The notes: generated by a model from the letters alone, not told the origin. 32,206 bases of DNA from Piromyces finnis (GCA_002104945.1 MCFH01000130.1:1-32206); one strand, 5' to 3'; shown: positions 1-11,925, counted from the first letter of the stretch. Made by a program: numbers and translations.

Positions 1-1028
1 TGTGTTCTGTCATAGCTTTGTTGTATATAATATGATCAATGCATGAAGATTTAGATCCTTTTTCCCAGGTAAAATTATTACCAGTTAACTCAGCCATAGT
101 CCAATCCGGGAAGTGTTGTGATATATAAGATTTGATTTTAATAGCTGACATATTAAAGTCTCCTACAAGGATAGCTGGGTGGTTGAATTTTGTTATGCGT
201 TGTTAACCACTTATCAAGTTCATCAAAGGCAATTAATCTAGCATCCGGCCATCTAGTTTGCGGGAAGTAAATATTACCAATGGTACATCTCTGGTTCCAA
301 AATGACAATATTGTAACTGAAATGATGTACTTATATAGAAGAGGTTCAGGAGTAAAGGAACAAGAATTATGAACACCAATGTAAAGTCCTCTCATACCTG
401 GAACTTTAGGATTAGCACGTCTGTGTACTGGTTTATAGTTCGGTAGGCATGGGGAGGAAATTGCATTACCACAGAGGAATTGGCTGTTACCTACTTCTTG
501 AAGACAGACACATACAGGTTTGAAAACAGAGATGAAGTATAAAACACCGTCCTTTTTCTCCGGGTTCCAACCATTGATGTTCCAACAAGTACATAAGTTG
601 AAAAAGGAAGCATTAGAGCTTAGATGACTAAAATAGAAATCGTCAGAGAGTGGACCAGTAGTAGATTTGATAGATCGTTTGTTTTTGTATGATCTATTGT
701 TTTTGAGCTTATCAATGAATTTCCAAGATATTTTACTAGAGATTGGGAGTTTTTCAGAAAGTGAGTGTATAAGTAACATGGCTTTAAGCGGACATTTTCC
801 ATTGACTTTAAGAATGAAATAGATACCGAGTGATTGTGAATATTTTTTGGTGAGGGATTGAAGAATATCATTGAAAGGTTGAATGTCCTTTAAAAGAAAT
901 TCCATTAGTCGTTGTTTTGACCATGAACTAAGATCATGGATAAAAATTAGATATGATTTATTGGAGTTAGATCCGAAGAAACGAAGACCACGTCGTAAGG
1001 TAGGTACAGTACAATTGGTATTGTTCAT
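1..1028 (-). pseudogene. LINE-A ORF, N-terminal RRM-like region plus EEP endonuclease (left copy, partial)
   Basis: The frame opens at the ATG ending at 1028 and runs 290 codons. The first 100 residues look like an RNA-binding fold: a beta strand I-F-I-H-D-L, a helix, then G-I-Y-F-I-L-K-V. An exonuclease-endonuclease-phosphatase (EEP) domain follows, with C-W-N-I-N-G-W-N and C-L-Q-E-V-G-N, the endonuclease that nicks target DNA in LINEs. One extra base in the T run at 188-191 shifts the frame; the next motif, G-D-F-N-M-S, is then read in another frame as far as the window edge. This copy lacks two indels of the right copy (near 2884 and 3444), so it shows that the RRM-like part and the EEP belong to one continuous ORF. 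Confidence 0.8.
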
Positions 1029-1826
1029 TTTGAAAGAACTTATTATGACAATAGATATTAATAGTTTGAAGTATTGATATAATGATATAAATAAGATAAT
1101 GAAATAAAATATATAGTAAAATAAAAATAATAATAGTAAAGACGGATATATTATATAGCAAGTGGATTATTTGTCAAACAATATTTTAAATTTATAACTG
1201 GAAAAGTGGCTAAGTTGTTGACAAACTTAGTTCTAACTCTACTGAAGACTTTAAACGGGAAGATAAATTTTGAATATCTATCACTTTGGATTTCTGTATT
1301 ATAACTGTATTTTGAAAGCTCTTTATATTAATAAGAATTGTATAATTTATTGGATGATTATTGTATTGTGTTGATTCTGATTGTTGAAATTGAACATTCA
1401 TATAGGTTGTTTATGTTGTAAGGTAGAGAGATAATAAGAGTGAAAAGTTGTTATATAAAAAATAATGGAAAAAAGTTGAAGAATTTTGGGTAAACATAAT
1501 AAAATTTTTTTTTTTTTTAAAGATAAAATTGAAACAAGAGTAGTATTTACAATATAAAAATAGAATACTCGATTTTCCAGGATAGAAGCTTTGATAATAG
1601 AAATGTTAAAGAAAAAAGGTGTTAATACTTACCATAATAGTCCATAATAAACCTAATTAAGTTATACAGATATATAAATATACATATAATATAGTATAAG
1701 AAATATATATATATAGAAAAGAGATAGAAAAAGTATACAAAAGAATGTTAGTAGAAAAGAGATTCCTTGGAAAATCTAGAGTTACAAAAAAATAAGAAAT
1801 AAAAAAAGATATTACTAGAATCATAT
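1..1826 (-). mobile_element. LINE-A, left copy, 5' part (continues beyond window)
   Basis: This is a minus-strand copy of the same non-LTR retrotransposon as the one at 1899-7079. It contains the 5' untranslated region (about 1029-1826, AT-rich with a long T run near 1505-1518) and the first third of the coding region. A small Gln/Asn-containing ORF of 63 codons (1210-1401, minus) lies in the leader; it is broken in the right copy, so it may only be an upstream ORF. The reverse transcriptase part would lie left of base 1. Confidence 0.9.
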
Positions 1827-1898
1827 AAAATCATAAAGGAAAAATAAAAAAAGCCGCGCCCCTCGAAAATAATAAAAATAGAAAAAATAAAAGATTAA
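1827..1898. other. Spacer at the centre of the LINE-A palindrome
   Basis: Seventy-two bases, mainly A/T but with one GC-rich run (about 1853-1865, GCCGCGCCCCTCG) unlike anything nearby. It does not pair with itself as a continuation of the arms. It could be former genomic DNA between two insertions or filler DNA made during a rearrangement. Confidence 0.7.
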
Positions 1899-2697
1899 AT
1901 ATGATTCTAGTAATAATCTTTTTTTATTTCTTATTTTTTGTAACTCTAGATTTTCCAAGGAATCTCTTTTCTACTAACATTCTTTTGTATACTTTTTCTA
2001 TCTCTTTTCTATATATATATATTTCTTATACTTTATATTATATGTATATTTATATATCTGTATAACTTAATTAGGTTTATTATGGACTATTATGGTAAGT
2101 ATTAACACCTTTTTTCTTTAACATTTCTATTATCAAAGCTTCTATCCTGGAAAATCGAGTATTCTATTTTTATATTGTAAATACTACTCTTGTTTCAATT
2201 TTATCTTTAAAAAAAAAAAAAATTTTATTATGTTTACCCAAAATTCTTCAACTTTTTTCCATTATTTTTGATATAAACAACTTTTCACTCTTATTATCTC
2301 TCTACCTTACAACATAAACAACCTATATGAATGTTCAATTTCAACAATCAGAATCAACACAATACAATAATCATCCAATAAATTATACAATTCTTATAAT
2401 ATAAAGAGCTTTCAAAATACAGTTATAATACAGAAATCCAAAGTGATAGATATTCAAAATTTATCTTCCCGTTTAAAGTCTTCAGTAGAGTTAGAACTAA
2501 GTTTGTCAACAACTTAGCCACTTTTCCAGTTATAAATTTAAAATATTGTTTGACAAATAATCCACTTCTATATAATATATCCGTCTTTACTATTATTATT
2601 TTTATTTTACTATATATTTTATTTCATTATCTTATTTATATCATTATATCAATACTTCAAACTATTAATATCTATTGTCATAATAAGTTCTTTCAAA

Positions 2698-5600
2698 ATG
2701 AACAATACCAATTGTACTGTACCTACCTTACGACGTGGTCTTCGTTTCTTCGGATCTAACTCCAATAAATCATATCTAATTTTTATCCATGATCTTAGTT
2801 CATGGTCAAAACAACGACTAATGGAATTTCTTTTAAAGGACATTCAACCTTTCAATGATATTCTTCAATCCCTCACCAAAAAAATTCACAATCACTCGGT
2901 ATCTATTTCATTCTTAAAGTCAATGGAAAATGTCCGCTTAAAGCCATGTTACTTATACACTCACTTTCTGAAAAACTCCCAATCTCTAGTAAAATATCTT
3001 GGAAATTCATTGATAAGCTCAAAAACAATAGATCATACAAAAACAAACGATCTATCAAATCTACTACTGGTCCACTCTCTGACGATTTCTATTTTAGTCA
3101 TCTAAGCTCTAATGCTTCCTTTTTCAACTTATGTACTTGTTGGAACATCAATGGTTGGAACCCGGAGAAAAAGGACGGTGTTTTATACTTCATCTCTGTT
3201 TTCAAACCTGTATGTGTCTGTCTTCAAGAAGTAGGTAACAGCCAATTCCTCTGTGGTAATGCAATTTCCTCCCCATGCCTACCGAACTATAAACCAGTAC
3301 ACAGACGTGCTAATCCTAAAGTTCCAGGTATGAGAGGACTTTACATTGGTGTTCATAATTCTTGTTCCTTTACTCCTGAACCTCTTCTATATAAGTACAT
3401 CATTTCAGTTACAATATTGTCATTTTGGAACCAGAGATGTACCATGGTAATATTTACTTCCCGCAAACTAGATGGCCGGATGCTAGATTAATTGCCTTTG
3501 ATGAACTTGATAAGTGGTTAACAACGCATAACAAATTCAACCACCCAGCTATCCTTGTAGGAGACTTTAATATGTCAGCTATTAAAATCAAATCTTATAT
3601 ATCACAACACTTCCCGGATTGGACTATGGCTGAGTTAACTGGTAATAATTTTACCTGGGAAAAAGGATCTAAATCTTCATGCATTGATCATATTATATAC
3701 AACAAAGCTATGACAGAACACATAAACAAATCTTCAGTTTGTGAAGTTTTCCACGATGTTTCTGATCACAAACCGATCCCTTGTGTCTTGTAAAAAAGAC
3801 TCTTCGGATGATTTCAAAAAGCCTAAGAAGACCTTTAAGTGGTCAAGTCATATCTGTAACACAAAGTGTTCTGACATTCTTACTAGTAATCGCTTTGCTG
3901 TTCTAGCTTCCGAGCTTGAAGCTAATTGCGATAGCCTTTCGGCTGACGATATGGTTTCAAGATTTTTAGATACTTCCAAAACTATAGGTAAAGAAATAAA
4001 AGCCATTGTGCCTGCAGATTTAAAAGGTCCAGCATTCCATTGCCCTCAATACATCAAAAACTTATCACATGAAAAACACCTGGCTTACAAAAATATTAAG
4101 CCCCTTTCAGATTGCGCTGACATGGAAAATTATCTTAACCAGTTCTCCATATACCAAAATCTATGTAATACCATCAAAAAGGTTAAGAGCAAATTCAGAT
4201 CCAATCTCTATAAAGCTAATATTGTTTCTATCGGTAAACATTTTATTGATAAAAGCTTTAGACAAGGTTGGAAAGGCCTTAAAAAACTTGCCAAACCAAG
4301 TTATTCGTCCTCCCATGTTTCAACTATTAAGGACAAGAATGGCAAGGATTTATTTACTCCTCAAGAACAATTAAAACGTTGGGCTGAACATTATGAAAAT
4401 CTTGCATCTGATGTTACAAATCACAGCTTAAATCGTGGTTACTGGGAAAGAGCCTTCCAATTCAACCATATCAATCAAATAGCATGGGATATAAATGGTC
4501 CCATTTCTATTGAGGAAATTAGAAATGTTGTTCTGTCAATGAAGAATAACAAGGCTCCAGGTCCCGATGGTATCCCAATTGAATTTTTCAAAGCTTTCTT
4601 TTGTAACGAAGAACTGGAGAAAGAACATAAGTCTGCTGGAAATTGTCTTAAATTAATTTTTAATAAAATCTGGAATGGTTCCTTTCCTTTGAAATGGAAC
4701 TCTGCTTCCATTGTTTCTATTCCAAAAAAGGCGATCTTTCAGACTGTAATAATTATCGTGGTATTTCTCTCATCAATGTAGGTCTTAAAATTATTTCAAA
4801 AATTGTAACTAATAGAATTTCAAAGTATGCTCTTTCTCATAATTTTATAAGACCTGAGCAATTTGGTTTTCGCAATAAAGAAGAATGTATTAGCTTATTT
4901 ATTTCCATTAGAGAAATCTGTCAAAGAAGGAAATTTAAAGGAAAAGCCACTTATGTCGCCTTTCTAGACCTTAAAAAAGCATACGACTCAGTTCCTATTT
5001 TTAATATCCTTACAAAGTTATATAAATTAGGTATACGTGGTAAATGTTTTGATTTTCTCAATAATCTCTACTCTACCTCTAAAGTTCGTGCACGTTTCTT
5101 GGATATGCTTTCCAATGAATTCCCTGTAAACCGTGGTGTAAGACAAGGATGTCCTCTTTCTCCTATACTGTTTAACCTCTTTATCAATGATATTTTAAAT
5201 AAATGTGAAAGGCTTGGAGTTAGCTTAGGTAATAAACGTTGTTGTGGTGGCCTTTTCGCTGATGACATTGTTTTGATTGCTCCTAGTAAGAAGAACCTTC
5301 AAAAGATGCTCAATCTAGTCCTTGATTGGGCTAATTTAAATGAAATGTCTTTTGGAATAAATAAATGTGCAACTATTGTTGTTAAACCTATCAACTTTAA
5401 TAGATCCCCTAGTTATGTCGACCCAACATTTTACATCGGTATGTACTCGATTCCAAAGGTTTCTTGCTATACTTATCTTGGAATCCCATTCGACGAAGAT
5501 CTTTCTTTGACTCCTATTCTGTCTAATATGTACAAAAAAGTTCAGAAATCTTTATTCTCTTTTAAGAACTTCCTCACCAACAATTGTGTTCCTATTGGCT

Positions 5601-6994
5601 TAAAAAACATAGTAATTCATTCTTATATTTTAAGCAAAGTCTCTTATTATGCTCCTTTGCTTGGTTCCAACAAAAATAGAACTAGAAGAGTCCAATCTCT
5701 TATCAATACTGCTGTTTTATGGAGTGTCAATAGCTTTCACAATAAAAGTTTTAATAACAAAGATTTTGTTTTTGAACGAAATTCATTTATTAGTCTGTAT
5801 GCTCTTACAAGAGATATGAAGATCCCTACCCTTTCAGGTATTTGTGCTGCGCAACAAGTGAAATGCTTTGTTAAATGGAGAAAATCAAATTGTATAATTA
5901 AAGACCTCGTCCGATCTATTCCTCCCATGTCTCATTACTCTTGGGCCAAAGAATCTTGTTCACTACATAAGAAGCTTATGAAAATAAATATTAAAAGTAC
6001 TAAAGATATTAGAGAATATTATTGGAATAATAGTAGCCTAAATAATGGAAGTAAAGCCCTCAGATATACTAACAACAAATTCCTTAATTCAAATCGCCTA
6101 ATGCATATCGGTCTCAACAAACCTCACTTAAATTTAGGAATTACCTGGATTATTCGTATTCGATGCGGTTATGAAAATACTACCCGAATTGCTATTGCCA
6201 GTAATAGAGTTACTCCTGACTGCCCTCGTGTCTGTCCATGTTGCGGATATGACGAACAATCTTTTTACCATTGGATATTAGAATGTTCTGCATTCTCTGA
6301 ATACAGAGCTTCTTCACTTAGCTTTCTTGACGATCTTTTTACCCTTTTTTACAATAAATATAAGAATCAATTCATCACATACTTACTCCCCGAAACGGAA
6401 GTAAGAAAAATAATTTATAACTATATTTTTACGTTCCTTCTTGGTGGAACTTTAGCTTATGATGAGCTACAAATCGATAAGGCGGAACAAAGACATTTGA
6501 ATGAACAGCTTTACAGTTCATCGGGGTCTCATGTTCCATATGTAGAGGGTCTCGCGGCTTTTCTTACTAAAACAATCCCTATCATTAGTAGCTCTATGAA
6601 GCTACTTTTTGATAGGTTTAGTAAGACACCTAACGTAATCAAGAGCGCCGACGTCGTACCGATATGGCAAAGGAACATTTCCAATGTTCCGTACACAGGG
6701 TTCAATGTTAGTATTTCCTCAAATTCGAATGAAAACATTATGAACTCATGGGAGAGTTTAGTGGACACCACACTATCATACCTGATGTTACTTCTTTTTT
6801 TTATTTCATTTAATTTATTAGGTAGGGACCAATCCCACACAGTACAAATTGCAGAGTTCATTGAACTTTTATGCAACTTAAATAATTATTTTATATTTTT
6901 TTATATTTATATTTTTATTTATATATATTTTATTATTTTTATTTATTATTTATTATATCATTATCAATATGTATTATCACCTAATATTATGTAA
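2698..6994 (+). pseudogene. LINE-A polyprotein: RRM-like, EEP endonuclease, reverse transcriptase, zinc knuckle
   Basis: It would copy the element's RNA into DNA at an endonuclease nick. EEP motifs: Asn at 3144, Glu at 3228, G-D-F-N near 3560 and S-D-H-K-P-I at 3761. RT: K-A-P-G-P-D-G (near 4551), Y-R-G-I-S-L, a D-L-K-K-A-Y-D-S-V block, G-V-R-Q-G-C-P-L-S-P, F-A-D-D at 5255-5266, and Y-L-G-I-P. A CX2C-X8-H-X4-C knuckle lies at about 6233-6289. Four one-base indels break the frame: near 2884, near 3444, in the C run at 3778-3780 and in the A run at 4724-4729. After the last break one frame stays open for about 2.3 kb. The final roughly 50 codons (Phe/Tyr/Ile-rich, to 6994) look like read-through into the untranslated region. 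The indels may be true decay or sequencing error in homopolymers. Confidence 0.88.
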
Positions 6995-7045
6995 TATCAC
7001 TAATTAAGTAAGTAAATAAATAAAAGATGTGTATTCTCTTCCTAG

Positions 7046-7048
<3 letters not shown>

Positions 7049-7079
<31 letters not shown>
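7049..7079 (+). other. Poly(A) tail of LINE-A
   Basis: Thirty-one consecutive A directly after the 3' untranslated region, with AATAAA about 30 bases upstream. This is the usual 3' end of a LINE inserted by target-primed reverse transcription. Confidence 0.9.
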
Positions 7080-7082
<3 letters not shown>

Positions 7083-8800
7083 GTGGTATTCGATCATGGT
7101 CAGTAAATATGCTATGGGAAAAACTCGAGGTTATTCTAGAAGATAAATTTAATTCAGTTATTAGTGTTAAATATTTTCAAACTTTCAATGATCACTTTTT
7201 CTTAGTCAAGGTTCATGGTTCATCAAAGATTGTATTAAAATCTTACACATGTTAAAGAAGAAACTTTCAGTTACCTCAATTTCCTTTTCAGCTCGTAGTA
7301 GAAGGAATCACAAATACACTTTTTCCACTCTCAAACGTAAAATTTTAGTTTCTAATAAACATCAACATTCTATTCAACAATCATTTCAACAATCAGTTCA
7401 ACAATCACATCAACAATCCGATCTTCAACAAGATCTTCAACAAGATCTTCAACAAGTTTCCCATCATGAAAATATTCCAGATCTACAGCAAACACAATTT
7501 CAATCTCAACATTCAACAATTAATTCTAATAGTTCTATCAACTCTGATAACAGTTCAATAGTTGATAGTTCTTCAGTTTCACAGCCATCTAGTAATAGTT
7601 CTACTTATTCCTCTGATGCATCATCCATTAATAATGATGACTTTAATAATAGTAATAATAGCAACGATTCTTCCTCATCCAACAAGCCTGATAACTTTTC
7701 TTTTTGTCTTAGTTGGAACACCAATGGGTGGAATCACGAAAAGAGAGATAATATTAGCTATTTCACAGCTATTTTCAAACCATTATTTTTATGTTTCCAA
7801 GAAACTGGTAATGGTTCTAGATCGAATACAGATTATCCTTGTCGTGTTACTTTGCGAAACTATAGACACCTTTTCAAGAAAGCTGAAGAATTATTGATTG
7901 GCATGAGAGGTTTATATTTAGGTATTCACAATTCGTGCCAAGCCTCACTTTAAAACCACTCATGTAAGTATAATATTTCTATTTATATTTTTAGTCTTTG
8001 GAATATATTCAGACACTCGATTGGAAATATTTATATGCTTCATAGTCATCACAATATTTATGTTGATTAAGCAAAGTTAGAAGTTCGCTTGTGGTTACAA
8101 TTTCACCCATCCTATCCATCGATTCTTGTTAGTGATTTTAATATGTCTAAAATAAAATTATTCAACTGGTTATCATCTAATGGATTAGGAGATTTGAAGT
8201 TCTTCCATTTGAAGATTCTTCTATCTTTTGGATGAGAGGTGATCAATCTTCCGACATTAACCATGCTCTTATCAATTCGAAGATGAAAGATCTTATTCAC
8301 TCAGGATCATTTATAAATAATTTTTATCCTGTATCAGACCATAAGCCACTTCTTATTAATGGTAAAATTATTCCTATGGAAGATTTTTCTAATGACTTTA
8401 ATGTTCTTAAGAAAATTCTGAAATGGAATAGATTAAAATGTATTGAGGAAAAGAAATCTCTTCTTAGTCATAATAAATTCCAAATTCTTTCATCAAAACT
8501 CAATGATTCTAATGTTTCTACAGATGAACTTTCCAAAGAGTTTACTTCAACCGCTTTTTCAATTGCAGACGAGCTCAGTATTACTTCAGTAAATAATGTT
8601 ATATAAAATCTTTATTTCATATTTCACATCAAATTTTTAATCATCAGAAAATCAAAATGAAATTGTAAAGAATATTTAAAAAAGAAAGAGTTTATTGTAT
8701 AGAGAATTTATTAAAAGGATTAAAAGTTACTATAAGTTCATTAATTACATTCACAAAAAATGTATAAAGATATAAAATATATCTTTAAATCATTAATAAT
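7080..8800 (+). mobile_element. LINE-B fragment, a diverged relative of LINE-A
   Basis: The sequence starts directly at the LINE-A tail and is homologous at protein level to LINE-A codons from the middle of the RRM-like region onward (for example R-S-W-S against S-S-W-S). It therefore looks like the disrupted target of LINE-A. It covers the RRM-like end, a long Gln/Ser/Asn-rich linker absent from LINE-A, the EEP domain and the linker before the RT. Traces of coding similarity fade near 8770. No RT is present; the outer LTR element begins at 8840. Its 5' end would lie left of the window. Confidence 0.75.
7081..8606 (+). pseudogene. Broken LINE-B EEP endonuclease region
   Basis: A first segment (7081-7251) reads through the end of the RRM-like domain and stops. 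The next frame starts at 7249 and runs to a TAA at 7951-7953; the same frame then continues with EEP similarity past that stop. A final segment (8232-8606) is again shifted. EEP motifs are visible: S-W-N-T-N-G-W-N (about 7713), C-F-Q-E-T-G-N (about 7794), S-D-F-N-M-S (about 8130) and V-S-D-H-K-P-L (about 8334). The linker (about 7360-7690) has repeated Gln pairs, including a D-L-Q-Q unit in tandem, then Ser/Asn tracts. At least two frame breaks and two nonsense codons make it non-functional. It is older than LINE-A. Confidence 0.8.
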
Positions 8801-8839
8801 TAATTAATAATTATTAAATAATAATTCTGATATTTTAAT

Positions 8840-9260
8840 TGATACGGGTTAATTTTATGTAGAAAGAATTAAACTTTAATTAATATATATATTTTATTAA
8901 TAATTTTATTTATAACGTTCCAATATTTCTATTCTGTCTAAATACTAAAACGTTCTGTCGTTGTCAAATATTAAAATTCTAACTAAAACAAGAAGCCCTT
9001 TTTAATAATATTTATTCTAGTCTATTTATACTAATGAGGCTTACTTAATAATTAATTGTCCAATTATAAGGCTGGAACTATATGGATCATTCATTTACAA
9101 TACTCTTTTACATTACATGATTTTACATTTGTCGTACATTTACATTATATTCTTATACATTGTAGAAATAATTAATATTATAATAAATCTATATAAATTT
9201 AATATTAGGAAAAATTACTAATATAATAATATGTTCAAGTCACATATTATTTTTATATCA
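8840..9260 (-). repeat. 3' LTR of the outer element
   Basis: The 421-bp direct repeat has TGATA...TATCA ends and matches 22605-23025 with no difference found by eye. Because the element lies on the minus strand, this left copy is the 3' LTR. The next bases to the right form the polypurine tract on the minus strand. Confidence 0.95.
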
Positions 9261-9274
9261 AAAATCCCCTCGCT
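9261..9274 (-). promoter_or_regulatory. Polypurine tract of the outer element
   Basis: On the minus strand the bases directly upstream of the 3' LTR read AGCGAGGGGATTTT, a G-rich purine run then T's touching the LTR boundary. In LTR retroelements this is the plus-strand DNA primer. Position and composition fit; function is inferred. Confidence 0.75.
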
Positions 9275-9422
9275 ATAGGAGAGCGAAGTATAATTTAAGA
9301 TACAAAATTTTTACTGAGCGTATCTGGTTATAATATTAATTTTTCTGGTTATAAAACTAAATTTCTAAAATTAAAAAAAATTGAAAAAAATTGAAAAAAA
9401 AATTGAAAAAAAAATACTAATA

Positions 9423-9461
<39 letters not shown>

Positions 9462-9769
9462 ATTATTATGATTAGTTATATATACTAATTACTAATTAAA
9501 CTAATTATTATTGTTATTATTATTATTATTTACTATTATTATAATTATTATTTATTATTATTCTCAATAATCTACGGTAGGCTACTCGAGGTTTAGCAAG
9601 GTCGAACAGGAGTTAATCGACTTTTCGAAATTTGAAATCCCTTTTTGACTTTTTCAATTTCAATTTCGAAATTTCAAATTAATTATTTTTTTTTTTTTTT
9701 TTATATATATATATGTTTAAACATATCTAATTTGTAAAATATCATAAATTTTAAATAAAGTGTCGTCTC
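9261..9769. other. Outer element 3' non-coding region
   Basis: About 500 bases between pol and the 3' LTR with no gene. It holds the polypurine tract, a T run of about 30 (near 9427-9457), TTA/TAT microsatellite sequence (about 9460-9560), and a slightly less AT-rich patch (9570-9660) of unknown role. Confidence 0.7.
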
Positions 9770-11925
9770 TCATAACGAAATATTTTCTTTATAAGGGAGG
9801 ATATTCTTCATATGTGTATACCTGGTTAGTTCTTGTCCCGTATTGTAGTCCTTGAGCTTGACTGTATTCCAGGCGATATCTAAGATTTGATAAGGTCCTT
9901 TAAAATATGGGTCCAATTTTGTTCTGTTGAAATTCCTTAATTTGACTAGATCGCCTATTTTGTATTCTTCCTTATGATCCATGCTTATTTTACTTTGTCT
10001 TCTAGCTTCCCAATACTTTAGAGTACCTAGCATTTTTGAAGCCGCCTTCCTTATCCATTTAGCGTGATCCACGAACCTTTCCATTATAATTTCTTCTGTG
10101 GATCTTCCTAAAGTTTCTTGATATGTTTCCATTAGCACTAAATCTATTGGGCGTGCATCCTTTCTTCCATATACAAGTTCAAAACTAGAGAATCCAGTTG
10201 TAGTAGATATACTGGTCCTTAACGCCCATAGAGCTACTGGTAAGTATTTGTCCCAGTCTTCATTGTTCTCTACTAAGAATCGTAGCTGTTTCCCAATTTC
10301 CCGATTCTTATTTTCCACTAGACCATTCGACTCTGGGTGATAGGTGGATACGAAGTGTACATAAGTATCATATAAATCTAAAAATATTTTTGTATAGTCG
10401 GAAGTAAATTGTACACCATTATCCATTAAGACCAATTGTGGGACTCCGTGGCGACTAAATACTTCGGTTAGGAATTCCGCTACATCTTCTGAGGTGGTCG
10501 TTGACAACGCCTTCGCCTCAGGCCATTTTGTAAAATAGTCCACAGCTACAATAATATATTTGTTATCTTGCACAGTAGTCTTTAACGGGCCTATTATGTC
10601 CACGGCTATTCTGACAAACGGTGCTTCGACTGGTGATGCAAATCTCTCGGTTCTTTCAGGTAGAGGTTGGGACTTCCGTAACTGACAGATTTTACACGTA
10701 GAAATATAGGTTTTTATATCTAAAACCATGTTCTTCCAATAATACTTATCCTTGATCCTTTGGTAAGTTTTCTGCAGTCCTTCATGTGCGATTTTATGGT
10801 TTTTCGCGATGACCTGGATCTTTTCCAAGGGTTCGTCAACAATCTTTCTTAAGTTATCATTATCCCTGAAATATAACAGATTATTTATTCTTATTACTCT
10901 TTCTTTTAGAAAGTTTTTCATAACCTCTGAGATATATTTATCATTTTCCTCGTTTTCTTCTTCTGACATTAATTCAGGCATCTTAGTAGGTTCTTCTACA
11001 ACTTGTTTTCTCTGTTTCCGAGCTAATAAAGATTCTTCTTCATCACTTTCGCTTTCATTATTTTCTGACTCAAGGTTGGTATCATTTAGTGTGCTAACTA
11101 TTGCATTTGCGTTCGCTTCCTGACTGTTATCCTCTTTTAATGACATCCGGGATAATGCGTCAGCTAAAATATTCGCTTTTCCAGGTTGATATCTTACTTC
11201 TACCATGTTTTGGCTAAAGTCATTAACCCAGCGAGCGTGTTTTGAAGTTTGAGGTTCATTTTTATTAATGATAGCAACTAGCGGAAGGTGGTCCGTATAT
11301 AAAATAGTTTTATACGGATTTCCTAGGACATAATGACGAAATTCCATCAGGCAATAATGAGCAGCGGTACCTTCCAGTTCAGTAATAGGGTAGTTTAATT
11401 CAGCTTTCTTTAGTGCACGACTAGCATACTTTATAGGATGCTCTACCCCGTCCTCCAAAAGTTGCAATAATACGCCGCCAATACCACTGAAACTGGCGTC
11501 CGAGCGGATAATGAAAGGAATATCATAACGAGGAAAACACAGAATAGGGGAAGAGGCCAAATATTCTTTAGCAGCAACGAACGACGAATTGCACTCAGAA
11601 TCCCAAATAAACTTGGCGTCTTTTCTAAGGAGTTTATTTAAGGGGGCAGTAATAGAAGCAAAGTGATCAATAAATTCCCTATAATAACCAACCATTCCAA
11701 GAAAAGAACGAATTTCAGTAACAGATTTAGGAGGATCTAGTTTGAGTATATTATCGACCTTAGATTTAATAGGAAGAAGACCATTAATAGAAACAACATG
11801 ACCCAACACTTCAACTTCCTGTAAACAGAAGTGACACTTCTCAATGTTGACCTTTAAACCATTATCGCGAAGGATCTGGAAAACCTTTTTGATATCACGA
11901 AGGTGTTGTGAGTAAGAAGGAGAAT
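9770..11925 (-). CDS. Outer element pol, 3' half: end of RT, RNase H, integrase
   Basis: The frame enters from the split codon at the insertion site (11925) and runs to the stop at 9770. In order: RT connection with L-G-H-V-V-S-I-N-G, then RNase H with R-S-D-A-S-F, Glu in E-L-E-G-T, Y-T-D-H-L and A-D-A-L-S-R. The integrase has an H2C2 zinc domain (H...H then C-K-I-C) and a DDE core: Asp at 10600-10598 (V-D-I-I-G-P), Asp at 10423-10421 (M-D-N-G) and Glu at 10315-10313 (L-V-E-N). The last two are 35 residues apart, as expected. A G-P-Y motif follows; there is no chromodomain. An acidic E/D/S-rich linker (about 10950-11100) lies between RNase H and integrase. The internal ATG ending at 11809 is not a real start. 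No stop or shift was seen. Confidence 0.93.

Larger units (their letters stand above)
1..3722. repeat. Giant inverted repeat of two LINE-A 5' halves
   Basis: The reverse complement of 1-1826 matches 1899-3722 almost base for base: base 1 pairs with 3722 and base 1826 with 1899. The arms are about 1.82 kb with a 72-bp unique spacer, and the left arm runs off the window. The differences I found by eye are few, roughly one per cent, mostly single-base indels plus some substitutions. Examples are 4 versus 3 A at 188-191/3533-3535, one base missing near 3444 in the right arm, and one base missing near 2884 in the right arm. Both arms carry the LINE 5' untranslated region and the start of its ORF, so the elements are head to head. 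Confidence 0.95.
1899..7079 (+). mobile_element. LINE-A, right copy, apparently full length
   Basis: This non-LTR retrotransposon of about 5.2 kb has a leader (1899-2697), a single long coding region (2698 to about 6900, four frame breaks), a short AT-rich 3' untranslated region with AATAAA (7015-7020), and a terminal run of 31 A (7049-7079). The domain order is RRM-like region, EEP endonuclease, reverse transcriptase, then a CCHC-type knuckle, with no RNase H seen. A target duplication could not be found: the sequence after the tail (starting TCCGTGG at 7080) does not recur near 1899, as expected if the other end of the compound insertion lies left of the window. Confidence 0.92.

Noticed and set aside
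2085-2105. GTAAGT splice-donor-like site in the LINE-A leader (also in the left arm)
   Set aside because: No convincing acceptor or branch site and no coding reason for an intron; chance in AT-rich DNA is likely.
2550-2843. Short ORFs on both strands around the LINE-A start
   Set aside because: They are shadows of the LINE-A leader and ORF, mirrored in both arms of the inverted repeat.
1-3722. Missed-adapter long-read artefact as the full explanation of the palindrome
   Set aside because: The arms differ by substitutions as well as indels and are separated by 72 bp that is neither palindromic nor adapter-like; an assembly problem is still possible but not shown.
7951-8011. Possible intron (GTAAGT ... 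TAG) in LINE-B
   Set aside because: Reading straight through keeps alignment with the LINE-A protein apart from one stop codon, so a nonsense mutation explains it better than an intron.
9261-9300. Small hairpin TCGCT/AGCGA next to the outer LTR
   Set aside because: A 5-bp stem is within chance expectation; the purine run on the minus strand explains the sequence better as a polypurine tract.
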